This document shows, one piece after another, positions 35,396 to 46,806 of a DNA stretch of 64,000 bases (its first letter is position 1; each line of letters begins with the position of its first letter). Under the pieces are notes generated by a model, which was given only the letters and a program-made list of their open reading frames with translations, made no database searches and was not told the DNA's origin. The DNA is taken from assembly GCA_014706385.1 (NCBI GenBank), contig JACGZH010000007.1, positions 565,501 through 629,500 on the forward strand, written 5' to 3'. The position numbers were made by a program, and so were the translations under genes. This DNA is from Phaffia rhodozyma. Lineage: Eukaryota > Basidiomycota > Tremellomycetes > Cystofilobasidiales > Mrakiaceae.

Positions 35396-38300
35396 TCACC
35401 CATCAAACGTGTATTGGGGGCCAGTGGTAAGTTCTTTTTGTAGGTCGTTGTTCGACATATCGATCACCCAATGCCCAAGTGGAGGTTAGATTGAGAAAGG
35501 TTTCACGAACGCCTAGGCTATAGCAAAGATGAACACGTACCCGTCCGATAATGTCCTCTCGTCCGGGCTTTATAAAGCTTGACCGCAACGGCGTTGCAAT
35601 CCGAATTGAGAATCGTCTGACAGTTTTCTAGTAAGGTTGTCTGATAGCAAGAATTCAATCAGAACATGAGCCTCAACATACGTAGCAAAGATTAAACGTA
35701 TACAACGAGATGCGTAGCTCACCTGTAATTGGAAATCCTGTAGAATTTTGATGAGCGCGTCTTTCAACCCAGGAATCTCTAGCCCATTCTTGATCCGTCT
35801 GATCAACATGATCGGATCTATATCTGCTCCTACGTTCTGCAAAAGAACTCGGATGAAAGCTAGCGTTTGGTCCAGAGATGTTTGTAGAAATAAGAGTGTT
35901 TAGAAGAGATGTCTGACCAAGCAAATGAGGGAAGGGAAAGGGCACGAAAGACTGAGCTTCACCTGGTTTGTTCTCAGAATAATGCAAAAGATCCTCCCAC
36001 AAGTCTTCATCGTTCTGCTCTCTCGCAAACTCAATGGCCTGTATGCAACATTTAGGAGAACAAAGTCAGTAATCACGACTGTTTGCGTGGAACTATGAGC
36101 GTGAACCAACCCGTTGGACATCATTCAGTCGCTCGATAATCAGCATCAACGCATCTTTGTTGTTACCCATGCGGCCTAAAAGGAAAACCATCTCAGGTAC
36201 AAAGTCTTTTGCTTTACATATATAGTAGGCCTAAAGTTTCATCAACGTTGCGGACACCCGAGAAAGACGGATTGTTCAGTAACGTATGGATAACGCGTAC
36301 AGCGTATGGTCATGAATAAAGAAGAGACGGACGACGTACCTTCTCAAGACTGTAGTCTACACTTGACCGAAGAAGGTCCATAAGCCGTGGCGCATCATAG
36401 TCGGCACATAATTCGACCTGTTAAAGTTACAAACCGATTCTACAACTATCAGTACTGTCCGTCTGAAAACGTTCAACCGATCATCAGCACCGACAGAGAT
36501 AACGCACATGCTCGTCTCCATAGTCCAAAACCAAGTATGGATCCTTCTCAAACAATGAGTCGAGGTACATGTACAGGAACTCCGGTCGTTCCGAGAGCTG
36601 ACTGAAAACTCTTGCGATCTAAAGGAAGGACAAAAAATACCCAGAAGAAGAAAACAAGGAGGTCAGATTCATCAGCTGATCTACAACCTACAGACAAAAG
36701 GAGTTCCACAGTGTACTTACAGGGATTGAATGACAGTGATCCACCAATAGTTTTATAGCTTTGCCATGTTTTGCCGTTCCTTTCTCTTTACTCGACACGA
36801 TTGTCGATTTTGTTTTCCTGCCACCTTCATCAACATTGTATGGACCATTTGGCTTCGAGATAAGCTCAGAATCGAACTCGACCAATAAGAGCGCTTGATC
36901 TTTCACCGCCTCGAACAGGTCGTACTGTCTAATCAGATCAAAGACGTTTGACCTTCGCAGTCGAATAAAGTATGGGAGTGCTTTAGCAGGCTGGCCGTTG
37001 ATCAGGTATCTATTCATACACCCGGCGAGAGAGAATGAGATTATCAGCACAAAACACAAAGAGCAGATACACGAGAAAGAATTGGATTGAAGACTCACAA
37101 CTCAGCTAAACACTCCATCAAGATAGCCTCTCCAGATGAATCAGCCAAAAGGCCTTCGATGGCGTCTATCACGGTCGGCACTCGGTAAGTTGATGAAGGC
37201 CAAGTTTTGATGATACGTAATAATGACTATTGGATTCGGCGCGAACAGCACATCAGTAACCTTGGTCTTCGTTGTACAATCTTGGTCCGTCCGTTAATAC
37301 GCAAAGAAACTCACCGGCTTATCATGAGTGAGCATATGGGCAAACATCATCTCGTACACCATATCACTCAGCTGTGGTCTCGTCGTTGGAACGTAAGGAA
37401 TGATAACCTTATGTTGTTGGAAACCACACATAATTAATTAATAAAACCTTCAGCTTGTGCTCTGATCAATCAACACTTACCTGCAATTGATGTTTTTGGG
37501 CAAACAGAAAGATCCAATCTTCCCATGCTTTCTTGTCTTGATCCAATACCCTTGGACATAATGAAGCTGCCTTTTCGTATTCGGCTATTGGATCACGCAA
37601 ACGTTTGGTCAGCTTAGTACTCTTGAAGGAGAACATTTTTTGACAAACTAGCAACTAAGACTCACCACTTTCCATCAAGCTTCTAAGGAACATTTCTCCG
37701 ATGCCTCTCACGCTAATCTCTCCATGTTCATCCTTCGCTCCTCTCTCTTCATCAGTCAGCTTTCCCACATGGTCCAATGCCTCCTGGTAACGTTTTCTCT
37801 CCACCAGCCAAGCTATATGGTCCTTTACTCCCCTTTTTCTGGCCACCACAATATCCTTTGGTGATAGTACGACATATCCAACCTCTGGCTTCTTGGTGGC
37901 CTTTTCTTGTGCGCCATTTGAAGATCGTCCGGCGGATATCGAAGAGGGTGGGCTACCAGGGGCGAGAACAGTGGGAACCAACCAATAATCGTTACAGCTC
38001 CATTGTTCGTAACCCGCTAATGTCAACGCGTCCGACGACAGTTCTTCTCCTTGCCCCGAGATGATTCTCAACTCCGGACGTAGCGATGGTACCCGTCTGA
38101 ACATCGGACTTGAGGCGTTATCCTCGTCATCATCATCGTCATTTTCATCTGATATCGATGATGATGATTTGCGTGTTGAATCCGAAGGTGGTAAAAATGC
38201 CAACACAAGAAAAGAGAGGCCTGATGATGTGGGTTTTTCGGACGTCTCGAAAGGAATTAATGAGGAGATGTGGCAATCCAGCTGGAAGATCGATTTGATC

Positions 38301-39964
38301 TCCACGCTGAAGCCTTCTTTCTGAGCACCTATCACGCCTGGCATTGAACTTCCTCCCAACGCAGATCTATGGATACTAGCCGGTCGGCCAGAAGATGACA
38401 AGGACGAAGGGACAGAATGGGAAATTCGAGAACGGACTCGAACAAGCTTTATATAGTCGGCCCAGCCGATGATGAGCATGATGGGCTCGAAAGATGTTGC
38501 TGAGGCCGGTTCAACAAAGTGAAGAGTTGGTTTATAAAGATCTGCCCGAGGCGAGTTCGCTGGTCGATCAATGTACGTTAAGAGTTTTTCAGAAGATGTG
38601 TCGTAGATCTTGACGCCCTGTGATCGAGAAGACGATGAATATCAGTGGGTTGTATGATAGCTCTGGCGCATATAGTTCATCAACGTGGATATAAGAGGGA
38701 GGCCATGTCGACGAACCAGATCATTGGCCCAAGCAACTAATCCGCTATTTGCCCACTTGACTGCCCAAATTGGTCCTTCACCCTCGTGTAAGATTGTCTC
38801 CTTGTGATTTCCTCCTCCTGTACCCCCTCCACCTCCTAGACCACCCATCAAACCACCTACCAAGGACCATGCTTTTTCCATGAAAGATAGCGTGCCTGCC
38901 ATTCCACCGCAGATGAATGCTTTGGAGCTTCGTTTGGCGAAGAACGGCTCTAGCGCGAGTGAGCGGAGTGGACGAGGAAACTGGTGAATGTATCTTTCAG
39001 GAGTTAAGAGCGAATTGATTACGACTTTGCCTGTGTCATCGATACGAGATGCAATTAAAGGATCGATTGATCAATTGCAAGCCATAGACAACGGGGGAAG
39101 GATATGAAGAAGAAGCTAGACCTACCATCCATACTACACGTTCCTATGAATTCACTTCCATCGTCCGAGATCACGATATCCATCACGCTAGCCGTATGAG
39201 CCCTATAAGAAGATATCTTCTGGCCCGTCGTGGGCGACAGAATATGGACCATTCCTGCATGGGTTCCTACCGCCTGCGTTGATTAAACCCACCCAGTGAG
39301 GATTTGGTTGCGACCAGAAGAAAACAGAAGTAAATGAGGTGTCTTTGATATGACATGAAAAAGAAATAGAGCTACTGACGATAATCCGTGAGGAAGAAGC
39401 GATCACCGATGCTTTGTCCTTAGCCAAAATCTCGGACACTGCCGGTTCCAGCCTAGAATACTTGAGGACTCTGTGGATAACAAGCAACCGGAGATAACTC
39501 GAAGTACGTCAGTTGTGATCTTGAACCAAGAATCGGCAAACAGTTCTGTAAGAGTATACATACGGTTCTTCCTCTTCCTCATCTTCGTCGTCAGATATCT
39601 CTTCATCCTCTTCATCCTCATAATCTTCGTCTTCCTCACTGCTCTCTTCTTCAGTCACGTCGATGGTCTGTTCAGCCTTCTGGTCCGATCGCTCAGCTTC
39701 ATCTCGGGCTGATAGGTTCGAATCACTATCATCATCGTTCTCCTCTTTTTCTTTCTCCTCGACTTCATCTCTATCTTCTTCTTCTTCTTCTTCTTCTTCT
39801 TCTTCTTCTCCTTCTTCTTCGTCGTCGTCGTCCTCTGACTCTTCTTGTGATTCTTCATCAGAAGGAACATGATCGGCATGTCCCGGTGCCTCGATAGTAG
39901 ATCCTGTCCCCTCTCCAGTCAAAGAAGATTCCACCGAAGAATATGGAAGAGCAGGCTGGTCCAT
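35396..39964 (-). CDS. VPS41: Vps41-like HOPS complex subunit
   Basis: HOPS tethering subunit for fusion at the vacuole/late endosome. The N-terminus MDQPALPYSSVESS runs into an extreme Asp/Glu region (about 39580-39870, with an uninterrupted Glu run). Then a WD-type beta-propeller: VLKYSRLEPAVSEILAKDKA, VGTHAGMVHILSPTTGQKIS, SYRAHTASVMDIVISDDGSE, AFICGGMAGTLSFMEKAW, GPIWAVKWANSGLVAWANDL, GVKIYDTSSEKLLTYIDRP; LIIGWADYIKLVRVR; later DIVVARKRGVKDHIAWLVER and the clathrin-heavy-chain-like solenoid with PALPYFIRLRRSNVFDLIRQ-type repeats, RVFSQLSERPEFLYMYLDSL, KDFVPEMVFLLGRMGNNKDA, LMLIIERLNDVQRAIEFARE and GADIDPIMLIRRIKNGLEIP. About 12 exons. The last readable exons give LLENCQTILNSDCNAVAVKL and a short tail; I see no Cys/His RING before the stop at about 35396. 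The final splice is a weak call. Confidence 0.85.
39580..39870 (-). repeat. Acidic low-complexity coding repeat in VPS41
   Basis: CTT/CTC triplet-rich on the plus strand, encoding long Glu/Asp runs on the minus strand (12 consecutive Glu codons near 39775-39810). Likely length-polymorphic. Confidence 0.8.
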
Positions 39965-40322
39965 GACTCTCTCGTGATGAGATATGATGTGATGAATCAG
40001 GATGTGTATGGTTCCTTCAAGGTTCTGAATGCAAGACCAGTTTGGGCATCAAGGTTAAGTGCGATGATGACCGAGATGATGTTGAGACACGTGCTTCGAA
40101 GGGTTCAGAAGCGGTGCTACACGAAAGGGCAAACAAACGCCTTTCCCTCATCGAGGTGTCTCGTTGTGTATTCTTTTGTAACAGCAAATAGTATCTGTGG
40201 TGATACATTGATAGTCTAGATGGTACATGGTCCATAAAAGGACCCTTACAACAAGCAGAAAAAGAGGAGAGAAAAGACCACTTTCCTTCTTTAAATCAGG
40301 AAAGTATGAAGGACTCATTGCT
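39965..40322. promoter_or_regulatory. VPS41 upstream region / ATG6 3' region
   Basis: 358 bp between tandem minus-strand genes. I see no coding signal. Confidence 0.4.
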
Positions 40323-42447
40323 CTAAGCACCATCTCTCGTTGTCCATCCGATCAAACGATGAAGCGTCAAAAGCGTATACCGACAAGCCCTCGTCCAACT
40401 ATCATCCCCTAGTCCTGGGCTGAGTACAGATAGCGAAGACGGAACGTAGCCAGATCGAATCGAGACTTCTCGTGACGGCTCTCCAATCTTTTCCTTGACG
40501 ATGCTGCAAAAAGAGAAGACGACAATCGTCAGTCTATGCTTTCTTGGAGCCAAGTAGGAAGAACGAAGGCAGAGAAAGCAGGATTAAATTGGACAAACTG
40601 ATAACGACCAAAGTCCCATGACTTTTCCTGTCCCCAGCGAACGGTCTCACGCTCAGAGTCTCGTTTCCGAGCGAATTCTAAGAACTGCCGGAGACAATCG
40701 AGGAAAGCCACCATGCCGTTTTCGTATCTCCTGTTCTGAAGAAAACGGGAGAGCGCTAGATCGGAAGAGCCATATCTTCGAGGACCGAGAGCATGATATA
40801 CACCAGGAAGAGATGAGGAAATATCAATTCGTAAGCACAGCAATCTTACCAGAGGGCAAGGCAAGCTAGAAACTTATGACTTACAATTCGTAAACGTTCT
40901 TGCCGTCCAACTCTTCGATTCTTGATGTTGACCCCAATGGCACGAGTCGGTACCTGCGTTCATCAGATGAATGGGTCAGCCAAGTTCACTGATGGGTTGA
41001 TTTGGTGGATAGAAAGTCGCGAGGATGTCATACGTTTGGAATTGAAAGTTTGCTTTCCTGGCCAAGCTATGTAGACAAAACAATGCTAGTCCCCATGCAG
41101 CATTGATTTCTGGCCAATCGACCTGTTTGGAGTCAAGTTTCAGAACTAAATCAGAATGATTTTCTATCCAAATGCTTCGAACAGTCGTGAGAGTGTACGC
41201 ACCGGTGTGGGACCTCCGCCTTTGCCTAATCTCAGTCCGTTGATACTACCGATCCGACTTCCGGCTTCTCCTTTGACGACGCTGATACTAAAGACATCAC
41301 TGTACACATTGGTCGCCTCGAGTCTCTGCAGATGTTTCAGATCCGAAGCATACTGAGATTGGACCAGAGTGGCGACTGATACCAGGTGATCCTTTTCGTC
41401 GGCAAGTGCTGCATGGGAGCCATGGAACTCGAGTTCCTGAGACAAGAGCGCGGCCGATCTGGCCTGCAGGGTCGATAGGTCTGTTTGTAAAGCTTGAGTC
41501 TCAGCTTCGAGAGCGAGAAGCGTCGCGTGCGCTTCGTTCTCCTCCGCTGTGATCTATCAGATATGCCAGTGTATCAATGTGTCAGCAGCATCTACGAATA
41601 TATGCCAGGAAGTTTCAAGCCGATGTAGACGAGAACTAGCCTCATCAAGCTCTCTCCTGAGCGCGTCAACTTCATCCTTGGTCTTTCTGCCTACGCCCGT
41701 TTGTTTCTCTTTGACCTGCCTTTCGAAAGCAATATAATTGTCTCGTTCGAATCCGACCTCTTCTAGACGCTGAGCGAGAACTTCTTGAAGGAGTCTTGCA
41801 CATTCCGTACACACTGGATGATCGGTGTCTGCTCTAGACGACACCAATTCTAGTAAGGTGGTGATCAGAGCCTGTTTCGTCGGTTTTTCTGCAGGATTGT
41901 TGACTGGTTGTCGGTTTCCAGAGGGTTTTGTTACACTCGGAGCAGGGACCGAGGGAGATAACTCTGGTGGAAAGGATGCGTTGCCATTGAGAACGATGAA
42001 CGATTCGGCTGGGCCTTTAGGTTGACGAGACGATGACGATGAAAGAGGTTGATTGGAGGATGAGGTATCGGTAGTTGACACCGTCTGGAGATAAGCCTTC
42101 TTGGACAGATCTGGGGCATTTAGTTTGGCGATTCGGTCCTGGAGGGAGAGTTGTGACGAAGGAGGAGTCGACTGAGCGGGCAGAGAAGCTGAGGACGGAT
42201 GTATCAAGGGAGACCAGATTGCAACAAATAAGGGTTGAGATCTTGACAGAATCTTGTGTCAGATGAGTGAAACGTACCTGAGATGAGCTCGAACTGGGAC
42301 TGTTGGATATTGGATATGGATGAGTCGAGCTGCAGAGGCTAGATGGGTGACGAACAGAACGTATGGTTTCAGTATAGAGAAACTTCAAGCTCAACAGGCT
42401 ACCAAACTAACTTGACGGCAGCTTTGGCAGTTGTATGTCGGATCCAT
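40323..42447 (-). CDS. ATG6: Beclin-1/Atg6/Vps30, class III PI3-kinase complex subunit
   Basis: Subunit of the Vps34 PI3-kinase complexes in autophagy and endosomal sorting. The N-terminus MDPTYNCQSCRQ gives the CxxC zinc-binding start of Atg6 and splices into PLQLDSSISNIQQSQFELIS. A Ser/Pro-rich linker follows, then the CxxC of DTDHPVCTECARLLQEVLAQ, the coiled coil (RLEEVGFERDNYIAFERQVK, EVDALRRELDEASSRLHRLE, ITAEENEAHATLLALEAETQ) and the evolutionarily conserved domain: ATNVYSDVFSISVVKG, IGSINGLRLGKGGGPTP, VDWPEINAAWGLALFCLHSL, ARKANFQFQTYRLVPLGSTS, GSSDLALSRFLQNRRYENGM, VAFLDCLRQFLEFARKRD and SVLSPGLGDDSWTRACRYTL. This order and these motifs are specific to Atg6/Beclin. Eight or so exons. 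Stop 40323-40325. It shares a 379-bp divergent promoter with ATP16. Confidence 0.94.
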
Positions 42448-42826
42448 GGTACCATGGGAGAGCGGTGGATGAATGAGTGGATGGATGATGAGTTTGTGGT
42501 GATTCTTTCGAAGACTACGAAAAATACTACAAGATAGATTACAAATATGCTACAAATGTACTACAAATGTACTTCAAAACGACTACAGAATGACTACAAA
42601 ATCTGTGAGAATGACTACGAAAAGACTACAAGTTTGGGGATACTACAAACTTGGCAAATGTCATTACAGTCTTGACTATACAATTCATAGTATCTTTTTT
42701 TCCTAGTCGAACTACAAAATTCTCTAATCACTTTACTCTAATCATTCTCCGTCCTACGCTCTTTTTTTTTCTCCTACTTTTTCCCTTCTCTCTTCCATCC
42801 ACACTCACTCCATCCCATCCATTATC
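42448..42826. promoter_or_regulatory. Divergent ATG6 / ATP16 promoter with an 11-bp phased repeat
   Basis: 379 bp. The middle (42511-42718) is filled with degenerate ACTACAAA-type repeats; the ATP16-proximal 100 bp is CT-rich (leader). Confidence 0.6.
42511..42718. repeat. Degenerate CTACAAA array with 11-bp periodicity
   Basis: CTAC (or TTAC/CTTC) cores start at 42515, 42527, 42539, 42550, 42561, 42572, 42583, 42594, 42615, 42626 and 42643, with weaker copies to about 42718. Successive steps are 12, 12, 11, 11, 11, 11, 11, 21, 11 and 17 bp. The typical unit is ACTACAAATGT, decaying outward. Confidence 0.85.
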
Positions 42827-44034
42827 ATGTTCGCCCTTCGACCCGTCACCCGAGCTGCTCTTCCCCTCCTCAAGCGATCTTACGCTGAGGCTGCTCCTGC
42901 CACCGCTAGCAAGCTCAAGCTCTCTTTGGTCCTTCCCCACCAGGTTAGTTCTAGAGAGATTTTTCTCTTCTTTTCTTCTCTTTCTTTTTTTTAAAAAAGC
43001 CAGATCTATACATCCATCTACACGAGTTCAATTATGGCAGCTACATTCGCTCCGCCATCAGTCTGTTTCTATTCCGATCGTTGTTCTCATGCTGAAATCT
43101 ATTTCTTTTGTGTTCACCACTCTCCTTGGTATACCTCTTCTAATCGCTTTCTCTTCCAAGACCTTGTTCTCCTCCTCCGAGGTCACCCAGGTCAACATCC
43201 CCGCCTCGTCGGGTAACATGGGCATCCTTTCCGGACACGTCCCTACCCTTGAGGCTCTTACTCCCGGATTGGTCGAGGTCATTGAGGGTGCTAACGGCTC
43301 CAAGAAGTGGTTCAGTACGTACATTCTGTGTTTTCCATCCTATCACGTTCGATGCTTGCGTCTCCGCTCGATCAAGTATGAACGATGCAATCACGAAAGC
43401 GGAGGGAAGAAAAAAGCTGGAGAAGGCATTCAGCTATTCCTATCAAGCTTTTTCTTTCCTTCCGTTTTGGATGATATTTGCTTCAATCATATAGAGATTT
43501 GTTTCTGATGTAAATCCTGACCGATTGGTTCTCCTTTTGCTTTGTCGCGAACAGTCTCCTCTGGGTTCGCCTCCGTTCACCCCAACAACGAGCTTACCAT
43601 CAACGCTGTTGAGGCTTACGACATTGCCGATTTTGATGCTTCCGTTCGTTTTCTTTCCATTTTACATTATCATGAGCTGTGAACGGCTTTCATGAGGCTT
43701 CGAGATTGACTTGTTCTGTCATTCCTTCGCTCTCGAATGTTATTCCATCTTTTGTTTTTTTCCGACCTGAATTTCGACCAATACCCATCCATCTCACATC
43801 ACTCGGATTTTCTATCTTTGTTCACCCTTTCTTGTCACTTCCGACCGACACACTCGCTGAACCTACTCTCTCGGCATCCATCTTTCACTCGATTATTTCC
43901 ATCTCCAGGCCGTCAAGTCTTCCCTTGCCGCTGCCAAGCAGACCTTGTCGTCTACTACCTCGGAGTACGCTAAGGCCGAGGCTCAGGTCGAGGTCGATGT
44001 GTTGACTGTTTTGGAGGCTGCTGTCAAGGCTTAA
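42827..44034 (+). CDS. ATP16: Mitochondrial F1-ATP synthase delta subunit
   Basis: Delta subunit (bacterial epsilon equivalent) of the F1 central stalk. The N-terminus MFALRPVTRAALPLLKRSY is Arg/Leu/Ala rich without acids, a clear mitochondrial presequence. The mature protein starts about AEAAPATASKLKLSLVLPHQ. Next exons give TLFSSSEVTQVNIPASSGNM, GILSGHVPTLEALTPGLVEV (the family GxxGHVPT motif), IEGANGSKKWF, ISSGFASVHPNNELTINAVE, AYDIADFDA and the C-terminal helices AVKSSLAAAKQTLSSTTSEY, AKAEAQVEVDVLTVLEAAVK. Stop 44032-44034. Five exons with introns of 200-300 nt, longer than most here. A long unspliced frame through the first introns is spurious. Confidence 0.94.
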
Positions 44035-44692
44035 ACAGAATTCGACTTATATCAGGTTCTTTTGGTCGTGACTAAGGAGGAACAGGAAGAAGGGGTGATG
44101 GAGAAAGAGAGAGGAGAAGGATAGTCCGGTTGTGTTTTATTTAGGTTCATGCTTCTTTCACAATCCCCCTCGTTCGAGCTTTCTTTTCCCAAACCGAACA
44201 GAGAACAGAAAAGAAAGGCAAAGGTATTCGGCGTGTGTGTGTACTAACGAGAGAAGGATCAGAATAGCTGTCCGAAACGAGAATCAGATGGGAGAGATTG
44301 ACGGACCTCATCAGCCATGGCTGGCTTTCCTCATTCCGTCGTCTTCGCCCTCATGAGATCCATTTCTCTCTATGCTTGGCCCAACGCCGCACGATCAACT
44401 TCTATGAGACTTTTGACCCAAGGTGGTCCATTCTCGTTCTTTTTCTTTTTCGGTCCTTAGATCTTTCTCCCAGTCTTGCGACGTCGTCTTGTTTTGGATC
44501 TTGACTTCCTGCGACTGATCTTCATACTAACCGGCAGATCTGAACCTGACTGATGATAGAACGACATAACGATCGATCGATCTATCTATCTCTCTACTCA
44601 TCATACCATACAAAAGCTCGTTGTGTAAGCAAAGTGAAGTCCAACTATCTACGAGCGTCCGCTCGAGTACATTCATCTCGAAATCAGCAGGC
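44035..44692. other. Convergent 3' regions of ATP16 and the glycerate-kinase-like gene
   Basis: About 660 bp between facing stops, with a GATC/TATC-rich simple patch near 44570-44600. No coding or RNA-gene signal seen. Confidence 0.4.
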
Positions 44693-46007
44693 TCAAAATG
44701 TATCGATACCTACGACCTCTCTCTGCTGACCAAGAACAATTCCCAAGCCTTTGCCGGCCCAAGTCGTACCATTGGCTCGAACGCCAGCCGACCAAAGCTC
44801 GTACGCTGGCATATACCGATCTACAAAACGGATGACTTCTTCTGGGCTCATTACCCGGTCGGCGGAGCGAGATTGAAGGTCAACTTCTTGTTGCTACGAA
44901 AGAAAGGAAAGATGAGCGATATGTCTAGAGTGGATCGAAGGGAGAGGAAAAAACGTAACCGAAAACAAAAGAGACTCACTTGACGCCATGTATAGATTGT
45001 CTCTAGTGACGGAGCGCTCAGCTGGAGGTCAAGCCAAGAGTTGAAAACCGAAAACGAGAAGAGAAACGATCAGCACACAAATCCCTAAGAGTCGACACAT
45101 CGACCGACAGGCTGAGGAGACACAAGTACAAGAGACATCTCGTTACCTGTACGAAACAATTCAAAACGCCCCATAGCCCGTCTACCATACGTCCCAATTC
45201 TGTCTCGACAGCCCCTAGATTGTCTTTTCCTACATCTCTGAACCTCCCTTGAACGCTACTTGCGAATGCCTCATCTAGTCCTTGAGGGCCTAAGGGTCGG
45301 AAGCCGAGACACCAACCTTCGAACAAAACGATATCGACAGGCGCTTGGACAAGTGTACTTTGTTGAGGAGGCAATCGATCACCTTGGCCTGATTGAAGCG
45401 ATTTGAGGAACCGAGGAAGCAAAGTCATGTTCTGAGGTGTAGGAAGTTCAGGCCGGGACGGTCTACCGGAAGAAAGAAGGGAGGTAAAGATCTGTTGAGC
45501 GAGTTCTACAGTGTTCGAGCAAGGGTCCAATCCAACCGATTCAGAGATTGAGCATGAGCATGAAGAATCAAGGGCGATATAATAAAGAAATCTCACCAAT
45601 ATCATGTGTCCCAGGAAGACCTCGACCTTGTAAGATAGGATTTCCAGGGTGTTTCTGAGCTACTTCCACCAGGCCGGCATGAGTGAGATAAAGATCATCC
45701 AGTGAAAACGTGACTACGCTTGGTTTGTCTGGCCTTCCTTTGAGTTGAGCATCGACAAGAGAGGTGAGGTATGTCTTTCCTTTTAATTCCACAAGTATGG
45801 CGTACGTACATGAAGAGGGAGAGGTGCAATTTCAGTCCCAACCAAGGGAGAGGAGGAAAGAAGAGAGGAAGGTAACTTACCTGAACCCTGAGGACCTTGA
45901 AGTCCAACGATCAAAGGAGGAATAGTTTCCTCCTTCAAATGCGCCTGCCTGTGAATGGCATACTGTGCTATGATGTGATCTGTAATGAGCTGTACCGCGT
46001 CCGACAT
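44693..46007 (-). CDS. P-loop kinase of the D-glycerate 3-kinase / Tda10 type
   Basis: A small ATP-binding kinase resembling plant GLYK and yeast Tda10, related to phosphoribulokinase/uridine kinase folds. MSDAVQLITDHIIAQYAIHR precedes LIVGLQGPQGSGKT (Walker A, split by an intron after the G of GSG), YLTSLVDAQLKG, VVTFSLDDLYLTHAGLVEVA (substrate Asp-Asp motif), NPILQGRGLPGTHDI, GVELAQQIF, RLPPQQSTLVQAPVDIVLFE, GWCLGFRPLG, MVDGLWGVLNCFVQ, and at the C-terminus LQSRSADRVMSPEEVIRFVD, RYMPAYELWSAGVRANGT, GKGLGIVLGQQREVVG with the stop 44693-44695. FEGWCLGF and RYMPAYELW are typical of this family. Five or six exons. The substrate is inferred from the family. Confidence 0.85.
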
Positions 46008-46806
46008 TTCACGCAAGTTGTGTGTTTTGTTGTTGTTATTATTATTATCGTTGCTCAACAAAGAAGGGTAAGAAGGAAACGAGAAGAGAAGGGATGAAGA
46101 CGAGATGGGTTCGGAGGAACGGGGATGAATCACAAAGTCGAATGTTCGAATTCCGCTTCTCCGGCCCGGTGAGCGTGCGAGCTGTACTTACATTCTTGGC
46201 GGACGATACCAGACGAGTAGTAATCATTCTCCTATCGATCCTCATTTCTGTTTTTTGTCCTCTACCTTGGACTGGATGAACATTTGTTTTCTCGAGCGAA
46301 TGCAGGACTTGAGAGTAGTAGGAATATTCGGAATGGGAGTAGAAGATGGGACGTATATGTGCATATATATGATATGTTATTATAAACGATTGGAGAAACA
46401 TAACTCTTTTGTTCTTGATTTTTTTTAGTTTTTGTAGGAAGAAAAAAAAACGATATATTGATGGGTCTTTTTTGTTTTGTATTTATTTATTTTATTATTT
46501 ATTTTGAGATGAAAAGATGAAAAGATAGGATGAGGAAGAAGAGTTGTTTATTTCTGTTCTGTTCAAAAAGGACATATGTTTTCAGAATGCAAGATGGACA
46601 AGAAGAAGAGAAGAGTCGCGAGCAAATGGATAGATGTGGTTGAATTGAAGCGATTATTGACCCGAAATAAGACAAGACGGGGCTTGATGAAGATGTCTGT
46701 CGTGAATTTAGATGACTAGATCGACAACAAGTCGAATGTGTCTCCGAGCTCCTACACACAGACGAACAGAATGGACGAGGGGAAAGAGAAAGAACCGAAC
46801 GGGATG
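46008..46806. promoter_or_regulatory. Upstream region of the kinase gene / 3' region of the CCCH gene
   Basis: About 800 bp, AT-rich with T and A runs at 46410-46510. No coding region supported. Confidence 0.4.

Noticed and set aside
42651..43508. 285-codon plus-strand frame overlapping ATP16
   Set aside because: It runs through the promoter and unspliced introns; the true gene in the same area reads as the ATP synthase delta subunit in spliced form.
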